In this document: positions 8,677 to 17,738 of the stretch, one piece after another
How the letters are laid out: each line of letters starts with the position of its first letter
How positions within the stretch are numbered: the stretch's first letter is position 1
Source of the DNA: Anaerolineaceae bacterium
GTDB lineage: Bacteria > Chloroflexota > Anaerolineae > Aggregatilineales > Phototrophicaceae
Assembly (NCBI GenBank): GCA_002702065.1
Contig: NZXX01000005.1
Location: forward strand, 124,001-188,000
Direction: 5' to 3'
DNA: 64,000 bases
Position numbers and translations under genes: made by a program
Notes under the pieces: generated by a model
Databases searched by the model: none
Told to the model about the DNA's origin: nothing
What the model saw: only the letters and a program-made list of their open reading frames with translations

Positions 8677-10212
8677 CTAGCAAACCTCATCCCAGGCCAG
8701 TTCATAAACCGACATATTGTGTCCACCCAGCGCCACCGCAGTCGGGTTCCCCGTCGTATACAGCAGGCACAAACGCGGGTCCGTGGTATCACCACCCGGT
8801 ACCTGATCCGGAAACGCCATCAGGTGACGCGCCTCACGTGTCTGCATCAGGTCCCACAGCGCATCGGCATCGCCCAGCATGGGGATCACTTCGGGTGTGA
8901 CCAGACCGGCAATATCCAGCAGCGGACGCGGCGCAAAAAACCCGACCGCACCAATATCATGAATAGCCAGCAGATCATCGGGTGCCAGATTGCCATCAAT
9001 CCAGTGCGCAGCCGTCACCATCTCTTCATCGATCAGCCGCACATCGTTGACATAGGCCGCCCGCCCGCCCAGCAATGCAAAATAAACAAAGACGACCATC
9101 GACGACACCAGCAGCGCACGCATCACCACCCGCCCCAGCATCAGATGCCGCACCTGGTGCAGCAGCCAGAACGTGCCGGTCATGCCAGCCACGATGAAAG
9201 CAGGCAGCGATGGAATGACATAACGCCCATGCTGATAATCAGCAGGCAGCCGAGCCGCATACAGCAAGATCAGCGCCGCCGCCCACGCCAGCGGCAGCAG
9301 ATCGAACGCCCGCCGCCTGTCACGCTGTACGGCCCTCACAGTGACCCACAGATAAAACAGCGCACCCGGCAGCAGCAAGGTCTGCCCGCCAGCCGTCAGC
9401 GGTGTCAGCATCCGCACGATACGTTGTGGCAAGCTGAGGGCAGCCACCAGTTCCGCCGCCTGCGCCTGTTTCGCGGCAGCCGTGTCCGGCAGGAATCCGC
9501 CCGTAATCTGGTAATTGAGCAGCAGGTATGGGCTGATGATGATCGCAAATCCCAACCCCGCCCCGGCGCTCCATACCACCAACCCGCGCATGCCTTGTGG
9601 ACGTACCGCCAGCATGGTCAGGCCGACCAACCCCGCCAGGCCCAACCCTTCCGGTCGCGCCAGTGTCGTGAGGGCAGCGAAACTGCCGAACATGACGCCG
9701 CGCCACAAAATAGCAACGGAAGAGTCACCCATCGGACGATCACGTTCGCGCCACGCCAATCCGATCAGCACCAGCGTCAGCAAGCTAAAGACCATTGTCT
9801 CCATGCCGGATGCCGCCGCCCAGATCAGGTGCCATGCAGCCACGAGCACGGATCCAACCACCGCCGGATTCAGCCGCTGGTCTGGCAGCAGCGTTTCGGC
9901 CATCCGGGCGCCGATCATGCCGGTTGCCAGCAGCGCGACAAAACCCAGCACGTGCGCCCACAACGTATACGGCACATTCAGCACGTAACCGGTCGCCAGC
10001 AGCACCGTGTACAGCGGTGAAGTCGACGCCGCACTGGGCTGGCCGGGGATAAATGCCCATTCGCCTGTCTGCGCCAGATTGCGTCCGTAAGTCTGGTGGA
10101 TCCAGCTATCATCCAGCGGAAAGCCGCCACCTGCCGACTGCACATACAGCAGCACCAACCCCGCCGCGAGGATCAGCAGCAGCAGATCATATTTGCGGAA
10201 CAGCTTATTCAT
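8677..10212 (-). CDS. Polytopic GT-C-type glycosyltransferase-like membrane protein
   Basis: About 511 residues with many hydrophobic segments. After the first segment comes FPLDDSWIHQTY, an Asp-Asp-containing first extracytoplasmic loop of the kind that holds the catalytic acids in GT-C enzymes (polyprenyl-phosphate-sugar dependent, family 39/ArnT-like). A soluble C-terminal domain of about 130 residues (ARPLLDIAGLVTPE and following) resembles other bacterial members. The ATG chosen at 10212 overlaps the stop of the upstream gene by 8 bases; an in-frame ATG at 10221 and an earlier start at 10233 are alternatives, and none has a good ribosome site. Donor and acceptor cannot be told from the sequence. 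Confidence 0.8.
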   Translation of the reverse strand: MNKLFRKYDLLLLILAAGLVLLYVQSAGGGFPLDDSWIHQTYGRNLAQTGEWAFIPGQPSAASTSPLYTVLLATGYVLNVPYTLWAHVLGFVALLATGMIGARMAETLLPDQRLNPAVVGSVLVAAWHLIWAAASGMETMVFSLLTLVLIGLAWRERDRPMGDSSVAILWRGVMFGSFAALTTLARPEGLGLAGLVGLTMLAVRPQGMRGLVVWSAGAGLGFAIIISPYLLLNYQITGGFLPDTAAAKQAQAAELVAALSLPQRIVRMLTPLTAGGQTLLLPGALFYLWVTVRAVQRDRRRAFDLLPLAWAAALILLYAARLPADYQHGRYVIPSLPAFIVAGMTGTFWLLHQVRHLMLGRVVMRALLVSSMVVFVYFALLGGRAAYVNDVRLIDEEMVTAAHWIDGNLAPDDLLAIHDIGAVGFFAPRPLLDIAGLVTPEVIPMLGDADALWDLMQTREARHLMAFPDQVPGGDTTDPRLCLLYTTGNPTAVALGGHNMSVYELAWDEVC

Positions 10213-11794
10213 GGATCGCATACAGCCGGGCACCCGCTACGTCAATCTCGATCTCGGTCAAAAAGTCTGGTGGCTGCGTCAGAATCGACGCCAGTTTCGC
10301 AGGCGCAGCGGTTGCCTGATCGCCCTGAACACCTTCCAGCACCAGATACCCCACATCGTACTGGCGCGCAATTTCCAGAATCACGGGCGGTTCCTCATTC
10401 GGCAGCACCACCCCACCCCAACCGCCAAAGTAATAAAGCTGCGCCGGGTCGTTGATCATCACGCGCGCACTGGCGGGCAACTGAGCCTGCAAGGCCGTAA
10501 TCAGGCGCGGCGCCTGCCCCGTCACACGGCGTGGCAGCGCAGAGGACAGACTCAGAAACAACACGCAGACCACCAGTGCGGCGGAAAATATCCGCTTGGC
10601 GACCTGCGGCTTCCAGTGTCGACGCCGCTGTGCAATCCAGTCCACCCCATCATCCAGACCGGCTATGCCCAGCGCCATCCACCAGGGCAGCAGCGCCGCC
10701 GCCGAATGAAACAGACCGCCGCGCACGCCGGGGAATGGAAAGATCACCGTCATCGCCAGATGTACACCCAGCGCATACAGCCAGAAACCCCGCAAAAATG
10801 GCTGCGCTCGCCGCTTCCACAGGGCCAACAGCATCAGCGGTGCCATCACAATCATGCCTTCCACCGCGACCAGCGTCCCCAGGTTGCTCAACAGCGCGTC
10901 AAACCGGGTTTGCAGAAACAGCCCGATCCCATCAGCGAACAAATGCTGCGGAGAAGCGTCCGGCGGATAATTGAACAGGTCGTTGTATTCGGTAAACCAG
11001 ATGCCTTGCGCCCCGCCAACCGGCAGCGGTGACCCCACAACGTTCAGGTTGCGCACGAACCAGGGCAGCATCACCAACCCATAGGCCGCTGTCACCACGA
11101 CCAGTGCCAGCCAACGCTGTCCCGGTGATGGGTCCGCCTGCCGCGCCGCCGCAGCCCGATAAAATGGCCAGAGAATGACCGCCCATGCCGCGACCAGCAG
11201 CAGCACACCATCGGCGCGTGTCAGATGCCCCAGGCCAGCCATTGCCCCGGCCAGCCCCCAAAAAACCAGTGACCGCCTGGGACGTGCAGCGTTCTCTATC
11301 GCCAAACCCATCCACAGCAGGCACAACGAACCCACCAGCGCATAGGGTGCAAATGTCTCGACCATGCCCCAGAAGCGCATAAAAAAGCCGCCGGTCAGGG
11401 TCAGCAGCCCGGCCAGCCAGGCATGACGTCGCTGCCCGCCAAAGCGCTGCCCTAACCAGAAAGCGACGTAGGCCGTGCCCGCCAGCATCAGCGCAAATGG
11501 CAACTGCGCAGCAGCATAATCGCCGGGGGCATTAAGCAGCCACATGCCGAGTGCCGCCGTCAGCGAGGTGAGGGGCATCCAGTACAGATGCGATGGCGCC
11601 GGTAGCTGGTCCGGTGCACCGATGTAGACCCACAGGTACTCATCGGTCAGGCCGCGCCCATTCACCAATTGATTGGCAGCATTCATATGATAGAACGAGT
11701 CGGTGATGCCGGGGGCGCTGTTCAGACCACGCGTAATGAGCAGCGCACCGATTATGGCAGCTACGATGAAAAGGATTTGTTCACGAATCGTCAT
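10205..11794 (-). CDS. Polytopic GT-C-type glycosyltransferase-like membrane protein
   Basis: A 529-residue protein with about a dozen hydrophobic segments. The first loop carries SAPGITDSFYHMNAANQL, an acidic residue plus aromatic/His pattern like the donor-binding loop of ArnT/PMT-type GT-C proteins. A C-terminal soluble part of about 100 residues (ARVMINDPAQLYYFGG and following) parallels the neighbouring gene at 8677-10212, and the two overlap by 8 bases, so they are translated together and probably act together. The start is ATG at 11794 with no clear ribosome site. A surface-glycan role is inferred from the family and context. Confidence 0.8.
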   Translation of the reverse strand: MTIREQILFIVAAIIGALLITRGLNSAPGITDSFYHMNAANQLVNGRGLTDEYLWVYIGAPDQLPAPSHLYWMPLTSLTAALGMWLLNAPGDYAAAQLPFALMLAGTAYVAFWLGQRFGGQRRHAWLAGLLTLTGGFFMRFWGMVETFAPYALVGSLCLLWMGLAIENAARPRRSLVFWGLAGAMAGLGHLTRADGVLLLVAAWAVILWPFYRAAAARQADPSPGQRWLALVVVTAAYGLVMLPWFVRNLNVVGSPLPVGGAQGIWFTEYNDLFNYPPDASPQHLFADGIGLFLQTRFDALLSNLGTLVAVEGMIVMAPLMLLALWKRRAQPFLRGFWLYALGVHLAMTVIFPFPGVRGGLFHSAAALLPWWMALGIAGLDDGVDWIAQRRRHWKPQVAKRIFSAALVVCVLFLSLSSALPRRVTGQAPRLITALQAQLPASARVMINDPAQLYYFGGWGGVVLPNEEPPVILEIARQYDVGYLVLEGVQGDQATAAPAKLASILTQPPDFLTEIEIDVAGARLYAIHE

Positions 11795-11908
11795 ATATGC
11801 GTTATCAGTGCGGCGAATTCTAGGCGCAGGCTGGTTGTCACAGCGTAAATTACATCATTTATGAAGATATTGTAAACGGAATAAGGCCGCGCACACGATT
11901 AAGATCAA

Positions 11909-11951
11909 GCAAAAAGCGCAGCCAGTCAGGGTATGACCGCCGCGCTTTTGC
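11909..11951 (-). terminator. Possible terminator after the small-protein genes
   Basis: On the minus strand GCGC arms with A/T-rich flanks (11912-11919 pairing with 11942-11949, extended past a bulged A to 11909 and 11951) form an 8-10 base stem. The loop contains a smaller GTCA/TGAC hairpin. The stem is followed on the minus strand by TTGATCTTAAT, only moderately T-rich. It lies 26 bases past the stop at 11977, a fitting place for a factor-independent terminator. Confidence 0.4.
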
Positions 11952-11976
11952 AAAAAAGCCAACTGTTTGGGTGTAC

Positions 11977-12375
11977 TTATTCCGACTGGGGTCGTTTAAA
12001 AAGCAGGCGATAATAATCCCCGCCTTGCAGTTCTTCAGACACCAGCTCCCAGCCATCTTCCCCGTATTGATTCAACAGACGGGTGTAAAAATGATCAACA
12101 GTGGTCACCGGGCGTTCGGCGATAACGCTGTCAAAGTCGGTCAGCATGCGTTCGCTGGCTTTGACATACACTTCAAGATATTCCCAATGAGACACGGATT
12201 CCTGCTCCTCCACCGGGTCCGCAGCCTGTGGTGCCGCTGGCGCGATTTCATTCAACTTTGCCAGCCACTTTTTGGCGGTTGGGCTGGTTGGCATGGTGTT
12301 TAACACCGCACGGGCAGCCTCAAAATGATCATCAACAATGAGCTCACGAGCCGCCTGCAACTTCACACTCGACAT
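11977..12375 (-). CDS. Small protein with DUF4177-like C-terminal region
   Basis: 132 residues from the ATG at 12375, chosen because AGAAGGGAG lies 5 bases upstream. The N-terminal half is helical (AARELIVDDHFEAARAVL) with an Ala/Pro linker. The C-terminal half has the pattern WEYLEVYV, then a predicted helix, YGEDGWELVSEE, and YYRLLFKRP, which matches small DUF4177-type domains: a strand beginning W-E-Y, a central G-W-E-L-V, and a final F-K-R strand. No transmembrane segment. It is the last of three small genes on this strand (with 12433-12783 and 12855-13121), and the last of them has the same fold signature. The function is unknown. Confidence 0.75.
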   Translation of the reverse strand: MSSVKLQAARELIVDDHFEAARAVLNTMPTSPTAKKWLAKLNEIAPAAPQAADPVEEQESVSHWEYLEVYVKASERMLTDFDSVIAERPVTTVDHFYTRLLNQYGEDGWELVSEELQGGDYYRLLFKRPQSE

Positions 12376-12432
12376 CACAACTCCCTTCTGTTCGAAGTTG
12401 CGCAACACGTCTAGTGTACACCAGACTGCACG

Positions 12433-12783
12433 CTAAGACTTCCACGATGGTGGCATATTTAATTTTCGGCGTTTTAGGCGCTCAATTTCCACTTGCTGGC
12501 GCTCGACTTCGCCCGCCAGGCTGGATCGTTCTCGTTCCAGTTCGATCAGGCGGGCTTTCAGCGCCTCGTTCTCGCGTGTCAGAAATTCGGTTTCCAGTTC
12601 ATGGTCAGCACCCAATCGGCGGATATTATCCGTTTCGGCAAGGTGACGGTAGTAGTGTTCGATCAGACGCAGCGTAATCTCGGCAAACAAATTGTAACCA
12701 CCACTCAGCAGCACCTTGCGAGCCTGATTCTGATAGGTTGAGATTTGCGCATCGGTTAATCGGTGTCCGGGGAAATTGCTCAC
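12433..12783 (-). CDS. Small coiled-coil protein of unknown function
   Basis: 116 residues from a GTG start with GAGGG 7 bases upstream. An N-terminal helical region (DAQISTYQNQARKVLLSGG) is followed by a long coiled coil from about residue 50 to 108 (repeated Glu/Leu/Arg heptads) and a short basic tail. The N-terminal part contains Tyr/His-rich LIEHYYRHLAE. No family is recognised. It sits between two DUF4177-like genes, with gaps of 57 and 71 bases, suggesting a shared transcript. Confidence 0.65.
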   Translation of the reverse strand: MSNFPGHRLTDAQISTYQNQARKVLLSGGYNLFAEITLRLIEHYYRHLAETDNIRRLGADHELETEFLTRENEALKARLIELERERSSLAGEVERQQVEIERLKRRKLNMPPSWKS

Positions 12784-12854
12784 CTTGTCACCCTCTGTTT
12801 GCCTGCACTCTCTATAGAAAGTATAGCAAATCCCGATATATGGGAAGGGTTACT

Positions 12855-13121
12855 TTAGGGTGTGGGTTTGTCCCCATTGAGGGCGATGTTGCGGGTACCC
12901 TGCCGTTTGAAAACGAACGTTTTGCCGTCAGCACCCCCCATGCTGACCAGTTCCCAACCGGACTGCCCAAAAACGGTCAGCACATCATGCAGCGGCATAT
13001 TTTTGAGTTTGCCTTCCTTGCTGCCATTTACCTCATAGGTTGTCGCACCATAAGAGTAATTGTAGCTCATGGTCAGGTATTCCCAGCGGAGCGTCGTACT
13101 GCCCAATTGTTGAATTGCCAT
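12855..13121 (-). CDS. DUF4177-like small protein
   Basis: 88 residues from ATG 13121 (a GAGG site 11 bases upstream). The pattern WEYLTMSY, a central FGQSGWELVSMGG and a final KTFVFKRQ strand is that of single-domain DUF4177-type proteins, and it is shared with the C-terminal half of the product of 11977-12375. The middle holds a Gly/Tyr-rich insertion. Such small domains are often found singly in bacteria and have no established function. It lies 27 bases after the upstream glycosyltransferase-like gene, so it may be carried on the same long transcript. Confidence 0.75.
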   Translation of the reverse strand: MAIQQLGSTTLRWEYLTMSYNYSYGATTYEVNGSKEGKLKNMPLHDVLTVFGQSGWELVSMGGADGKTFVFKRQGTRNIALNGDKPTP

Positions 13122-13148
13122 TGTTATTTCTACCTCTTCGATATTTTG

Positions 13149-14417
13149 TCAGGAAGCGGGAATCGGTTCCTGCCGCAGTCGTTGATAAAGCGCCACACAC
13201 AGGCCGAGCAAGATCGCGGTGCGGGCCAGCACCAGCACCACAAACGGCGTGACCAACGCCCCGGCGATATCCCCTGCCGTTTCGCCCGTGCGGATAAACA
13301 AAAACGGATATTCCGCAAAAGTCACCAGACTGAGCAGCACAAGCGCGAAGACGCCGTTACGAGTCGGGAAGGCCAGCAGCACCAGCGGGATAATCTGCAC
13401 AATCCACTGCGAGCTCCAGCCCTGCGCCTGCAAGAAAAAGATCAGCAGCGTGATGCCGACAAACGCGACCAGCCCTCGATCATCAAACCGCCGGGTGCGC
13501 GCATATACAAACAGGCCAATCGCCGCCGCCAGCGCCAGCCGCACCACACCGGGGATCACCGCCGGATTACCGGTCAGCACGGATGCCTGCGCCGGGTCAT
13601 AATGGCTGGCCACATCGCCAAAATTGCCGGTACGATAATTACCGTCGAGCAGCGCCCACACCGTCTGATACGACGATTTACCAAACTGGGCTGTCAGCGA
13701 AGGCAGGGTCATCTCGGCGTTCTGTGCCAGCAAGGGGACATAGGCCAGCACAAAAATCGCCATCGCAATCGTTACATAGCGCACAGCCACCGGCCTATCG
13801 CGAAAGCGAAAGACCGCGCCGAACAGCAGCGCCGGGGTGAACTTGGTCAGTGCGCCGACCGCCACCGCCACCGCCGAGCGCGTATGATGCTGTTGCAGCA
13901 GCCACCACAAACCGAGCAGCAGCCAGAAGGTCACCAGCGTCTCGAAGTTCCACCACAAAAAAGCCAGCGGCGCGAACAAAACCGCGTAAATCCACGCCAG
14001 TGACATGCCTGTGCCTGCGCCATGCAGCCGGGTGCCGATCTTGCGAATCAGGATCAGATTACCGGCATCAAACGCGATCATGAAAAAGCCCAGCAGCAGC
14101 GACCAGCTTGAGTAATTGACGTTCTCACCGAGCAGCGTGTAAAACGCCGTTGTCACGAAATACCACACCGGCGGGAACTCGCTCCACCAGTCCTGGAACG
14201 GCCAATCGCCTTCGGCAGTGAGCGCCGACAGCGCATAGTGATAGGCCCGGTCGCCCTGTGCGCCAACGCCGCGTTCGACATCGTTGATGATGTAGGGTTC
14301 GTAGGCCAGCAGCATCATGACACGCAGCATCACGAACAGAATCAGCAGCAGCCGAAAATCCGCCAGCAGCGCCGTCAGCTTCAGGTCACCGCTTTCACCC
14401 GCCGGTCGCTTCGCCAT
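13149..14417 (-). CDS. GT87-like polytopic mannosyltransferase family protein
   Basis: 422 residues with about ten hydrophobic segments. Features resembling GT87/DUF2029 and PIG-M-like GT-C enzymes are the early acidic loop (INDVERGVGAQGD), the motif WPFQDWWSEFPPVWYF in the first half, and KFTPALLFG in the middle, close to the K-x-x-P signature of polyprenol-phosphate-mannose dependent alpha-mannosyltransferases. The ATG lies inside the end of the upstream gene (23-base overlap), so translation is probably coupled. The sugar donor is inferred from the family only. Confidence 0.8.
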   Translation of the reverse strand: MAKRPAGESGDLKLTALLADFRLLLILFVMLRVMMLLAYEPYIINDVERGVGAQGDRAYHYALSALTAEGDWPFQDWWSEFPPVWYFVTTAFYTLLGENVNYSSWSLLLGFFMIAFDAGNLILIRKIGTRLHGAGTGMSLAWIYAVLFAPLAFLWWNFETLVTFWLLLGLWWLLQQHHTRSAVAVAVGALTKFTPALLFGAVFRFRDRPVAVRYVTIAMAIFVLAYVPLLAQNAEMTLPSLTAQFGKSSYQTVWALLDGNYRTGNFGDVASHYDPAQASVLTGNPAVIPGVVRLALAAAIGLFVYARTRRFDDRGLVAFVGITLLIFFLQAQGWSSQWIVQIIPLVLLAFPTRNGVFALVLLSLVTFAEYPFLFIRTGETAGDIAGALVTPFVVLVLARTAILLGLCVALYQRLRQEPIPAS

Positions 14418-15867
14418 CGATGGCCTCCCGCGTGAAAATTACCGCCAGATCATCCTCATAATCCAGCACCCAGCCCGGTTCATCGCGCAACTGCCGCGCC
14501 AGCCCGCTTTGCGCCTCGACAAAGACCAGTCGAATGTCGTATTCGTCCAATGTCTCGCGCCAGCCCTCACCGCCAACTGCCGTGTTCAGGTACGTTTGCA
14601 GCAAATCGTTGCCATACAGGTCCGTCCGGCCATCGACAAACACCGGCTCATCCGGCAGGTTGAAAATGAGATAGCCACCCCAGTTGTAGCTGTTGAACAT
14701 CGGCCCGGTCAGGTCATTGGCCTTAAAATAATCCGTCGCTGCCACCGGCAGGAACATCGCCTGCCCCTCCGCGACTGTCTCCGTATCCAGCACCAGCAGC
14801 ACCTTCGCCAGCGACCCTACCAGCACCAGCACCACCAGCACCGCATTCAGCTGTGCCATCCGGCGGGTAGGCCGCTTGATCGTCTGCAACACCCAGCCAC
14901 GTTCTTCCAGCATTGATTGCAGGTGATTGGTCAGCACCGGGGTCGCCACGACGGCAAACAGCGCAATGTTGCGCCCCGCCATCAGCGCCATGAACGCCGT
15001 GCCGGATACCAGCGCGAAGTCGCTCCAGTCCAGCCGCCGCCTGCTGGCCCCAACCGCACCGAACACGCTCAGCAGCAGCGCCACAAACGGCCAGGTCTGG
15101 CGCTCGTGGAAATTGGGCGAGTTCCATTCCTGAATGTAATCCTGCAACGCGCCGATGCTTACTGTCTGGAGCGGCACCGAGTAAATTTGCAGGCCATAGG
15201 GATTAATCACCAGCACGACTACCGAAATCACCGCCACGATGATCAGCTTGCGCAGCCGCCCCCTCCGGATCACATCCGCGCCCTGCGGGTTGAACAGGTT
15301 CGCCAGCACTTCGCCGCCGATCATCCCCGCCATCAGGATAAAGCCAATGGAGAACCCGGCGTGCAGGTTGACCCACAGCAGCATCACCACCGGGATCAGC
15401 CACAACCGGTCGACCTTTTCACGCTTGTACTGATAGAGCAGGTAGAGCACAACGGCACTGAGGAAGAATGAAAACATCTGCGGGCGGGGTGACCAGAAAA
15501 CCGCTGCTGTCGCCGCGCCGATCACCAGCGCAAACCCGCGCAGATACACATTGCCGGCGGACATGCGATACACCATATACATGCCGCCCGTCGCCAGCAG
15601 TGATGTAAACACCGCCAGTCCCAGATTCCCGGCGACCTGCCAGAACGCATACATCACCACCTGCGCGCCCCAACTGTGATTGATCCAGGGTTCGCCGCGC
15701 ATGGTGAAGGAGAACAGGTCGGCGTGAATCATCCCCTGCGTGAGCGTGTGTTCACCGCTGCGGATGTGCCACCAGGTATCGGTATCAATGGGGATGCGAG
15801 TCGCCAGCGCAAATAACAGCGCAAAAATAATGATGAACGCGGCCCGCTCAATCGTCAAAGAACGCAT
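14395..15867 (-). CDS. Polytopic membrane protein of the DTDTWWH type, GT-C-like
   Basis: 490 residues from ATG 15867, preceded by GAGG. After the first hydrophobic segment it has IPIDTDTWWHIRSGE and then FSFTMRGEPWINHSWGAQ, the hallmark of a widespread but poorly characterised family of bacterial polytopic proteins related in layout to GT-C glycosyltransferases (acid pair in the first periplasmic loop). A soluble C-terminal region of about 110 residues contains NSYNWGGYLIF and VFVDGRTDLYG, also typical of this family. It is followed with a 23-base overlap by the GT87-like gene. Confidence 0.8.
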   Translation of the reverse strand: MRSLTIERAAFIIIFALLFALATRIPIDTDTWWHIRSGEHTLTQGMIHADLFSFTMRGEPWINHSWGAQVVMYAFWQVAGNLGLAVFTSLLATGGMYMVYRMSAGNVYLRGFALVIGAATAAVFWSPRPQMFSFFLSAVVLYLLYQYKREKVDRLWLIPVVMLLWVNLHAGFSIGFILMAGMIGGEVLANLFNPQGADVIRRGRLRKLIIVAVISVVVLVINPYGLQIYSVPLQTVSIGALQDYIQEWNSPNFHERQTWPFVALLLSVFGAVGASRRRLDWSDFALVSGTAFMALMAGRNIALFAVVATPVLTNHLQSMLEERGWVLQTIKRPTRRMAQLNAVLVVLVLVGSLAKVLLVLDTETVAEGQAMFLPVAATDYFKANDLTGPMFNSYNWGGYLIFNLPDEPVFVDGRTDLYGNDLLQTYLNTAVGGEGWRETLDEYDIRLVFVEAQSGLARQLRDEPGWVLDYEDDLAVIFTREAIDGEATGG

Positions 15868-15999
15868 AAATGCCTCGGTTGTGTACTCTACTATGATGCG
15901 TGAGAACCATCCGAAAAAGTATAAAGAAGTTTGTTGCCAAGCGCACACCAACTTGTCGAGAGACGGCCAGATGCACGCTTCAGTTGACAGTAGAAACGA

Positions 16000-16302
16000 T
16001 CAACGGGCGCGGATTGGAGCCAGCCAGGTCAGATCATTCACAGTTACCAATGGCAGCGCAATGTCGATGATCGACAGCGGCAGTGTCTGATGATTCTCAG
16101 CGACCGGGAACAAGGCGGTATCAGATGTCGATGCGTCGACGCTGGCTTCGGTGACGTATTGGGCTGGGTCAAAGCTGGCGGCCACCAGCTTGAAGGTCGG
16201 ATACAGAATAAAGGGGGATAACGCGCAGCAGAGGCCCAGCAGCCCCATAACAATATTGAATTTGATGCGGTGTGTCTTGCGGGTGATGTCCTGTTGCTGC
16301 AT
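16000..16302 (-). CDS. Small membrane protein of unknown function
   Basis: 100 residues with a polar, basic N-terminus, one clear hydrophobic segment (about residues 17-37, NIVMGLLGLCCALSPF) and an acidic, Thr/Ser-rich extracytoplasmic tail. The start is ATG 16302 with only a weak AGG upstream. No family is recognised. It is divergently placed to the membrane protein gene starting at 16492, with the repeat-bearing region 16373-16441 between them. It could be a spurious frame, though the hydropathy is protein-like. Confidence 0.5.
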   Translation of the reverse strand: MQQQDITRKTHRIKFNIVMGLLGLCCALSPFILYPTFKLVAASFDPAQYVTEASVDASTSDTALFPVAENHQTLPLSIIDIALPLVTVNDLTWLAPIRAR

Positions 16303-16372
16303 GATTAAACCTGTTCATCCATCACGGGTTACAGCCGATTATTCACTGTTGATTCAATGATGAATGAAGATT

Positions 16373-16441
16373 GCGTAAAGACGCGTAAAGAAATCAATTT
16401 TACCGGTATCTTCAGCCTTTTTTCGTTTTTGCCTTTACGCG
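16373..16441. repeat. GCGTAAAG repeats in a divergent promoter region
   Basis: GCGTAAAG occurs at 16373-16380 and 16383-16390 as direct repeats one helical turn apart. The reverse complement CTTTACGCG at 16433-16441 forms a perfect 9-base inverted pair with CGCGTAAAG (16382-16390). All three lie between the divergent genes that start at 16302 and 16492. TACAAT at about 16460 could be a -10 box for the plus-strand gene. Such an arrangement suits a regulator site; no regulator can be named. Confidence 0.4.
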
Positions 16442-16491
16442 CACGTTATGGCCCACATGCTACAATCAACCCGTACAAGAAGGATGCCCTC

Positions 16492-17604
16492 ATGCCCCGA
16501 CTGCGGATTCGCCCCTGGTTGATTGTCACCATACTGGCTGCGTTGTATGCGCTGGTAGTCATACGCGCCAACAATGGCGACCCGTTGGCGCTGGTCACCA
16601 TCGGCCCCGAATATCAAGCGGTCATCCCGGAAGCACAAGGCGATGACGCCGGTTATGATGGGCAGTTCAATTACTTCATCGCCCGTGACCCATCCGCCGC
16701 CGCACCGCTCATCGACGTGCCCGCCTATCGTTTTCAGCGCATCCTGCTGCCGGGCCTGGGCTGGCTGCTTTCCTTCGGCAATGCCGCCCTCATCCCCTGG
16801 ATTTTTCTGGTCAGCGGGGTTATTTCGCTGGGTGCCGGCACTGCCATTCTGGAGCAACTCCTCATCGAGCACGGGGCCAGCCGTTGGTATGCGCTCGCCT
16901 ATGGCCTGACGATTGGCACCTTCGGGGCCATGCGCCTCAGCCTGCCGGAGCCGATGGCTTATGCGCTGGCATTGGGCGGAATCTGGCTGTTCACGCGGGA
17001 GAAATGGACGTGGAGCGCACTGGCGTTCGCACTGGCAGCCCTCGCCCGCGAAACCACACTGTTGATCCCGTTTGCCTGCGGCCTGTATCTGCTGCAACAA
17101 CGAAAACTGCGGGTTGCCCTGCCCTTTGGTCTGATTACGCTGGCACCGTTCGTTGCCTGGCAGGTGATTCTCTACACGCATCTGGGCAGCTTCGGGGTCG
17201 GTTCCGGCGGTGCGATGGCTACCCGCTTCGAACTCATCCCGTTCGCCGGAGTCGTACGGATCATCACCGACATTCCCGCCGAAGCCCGTGCCGGGGTGCT
17301 GTTCATCTTTGCGGTGCTGCTGATTCCGTTCGTGCTGCTGCCCACTGTCTGGGGGCTGCGCCGCTGCTCGCTGGACTGGCGTCAGGGGAGGTTTGACCTG
17401 TATACGTGGCTGCTGCTGACCAATGCGGCGATCATGCCGTTTGTCCCGTTCTCGACCTACCGGGAACCCATCGGCATTCTGCGCTTCATCGTCGGCCTGC
17501 AAATTGCCGTGATTCTGTACGCGGCCAGTCGTCACAACCGGCGGGCGCTGCGCAACAGCACCATCTGGGTCGTGACCGCTATGTTCGCCATTTCATTGAT
17601 TTAG
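16492..17604 (+). CDS. Polytopic glycosyltransferase-like protein (AZOBR_p60025-like)
   Basis: 370 residues from ATG 16492, with AGAAGG 8 bases upstream. After the first segment comes DDAGYDGQFNYFIARDP and then PAYRFQRILLPGLGWLL, a strongly conserved signature of a family of bacterial membrane proteins linked to cell-surface glycopolymer formation. About ten hydrophobic segments follow, with ALARETTLLIP in the middle, a typical R-E-T motif of these proteins. It is the only plus-strand gene in the glycan region and is convergent with the sugar transferase gene 17739-19142. The enzymatic activity is inferred. Confidence 0.8.
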   Translation: MPRLRIRPWLIVTILAALYALVVIRANNGDPLALVTIGPEYQAVIPEAQGDDAGYDGQFNYFIARDPSAAAPLIDVPAYRFQRILLPGLGWLLSFGNAALIPWIFLVSGVISLGAGTAILEQLLIEHGASRWYALAYGLTIGTFGAMRLSLPEPMAYALALGGIWLFTREKWTWSALAFALAALARETTLLIPFACGLYLLQQRKLRVALPFGLITLAPFVAWQVILYTHLGSFGVGSGGAMATRFELIPFAGVVRIITDIPAEARAGVLFIFAVLLIPFVLLPTVWGLRRCSLDWRQGRFDLYTWLLLTNAAIMPFVPFSTYREPIGILRFIVGLQIAVILYAASRHNRRALRNSTIWVVTAMFAISLI

Positions 17605-17738
17605 TCGTCAGACTACAGTCTTCAGTCGACAGGCAAAAGCAAGTCATCTTGCAGTATCAACATCGGAGATGTGTTGTGCTGATCGCTGAAATGCTAACCG
17701 GCTAATCAGCTATCTGGCTATCACACTCAGCACCTGCC

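Noticed and set aside
8662..10020. A 452-codon plus-strand frame
   Set aside because: Antisense of a polytopic membrane protein; composition (Gln, Arg, His) is typical of reversed hydrophobic codons.
12738..14003. A 421-codon plus-strand frame
   Set aside because: Antisense of the DUF4177-like and GT87-like genes, no domain and no ribosome site.
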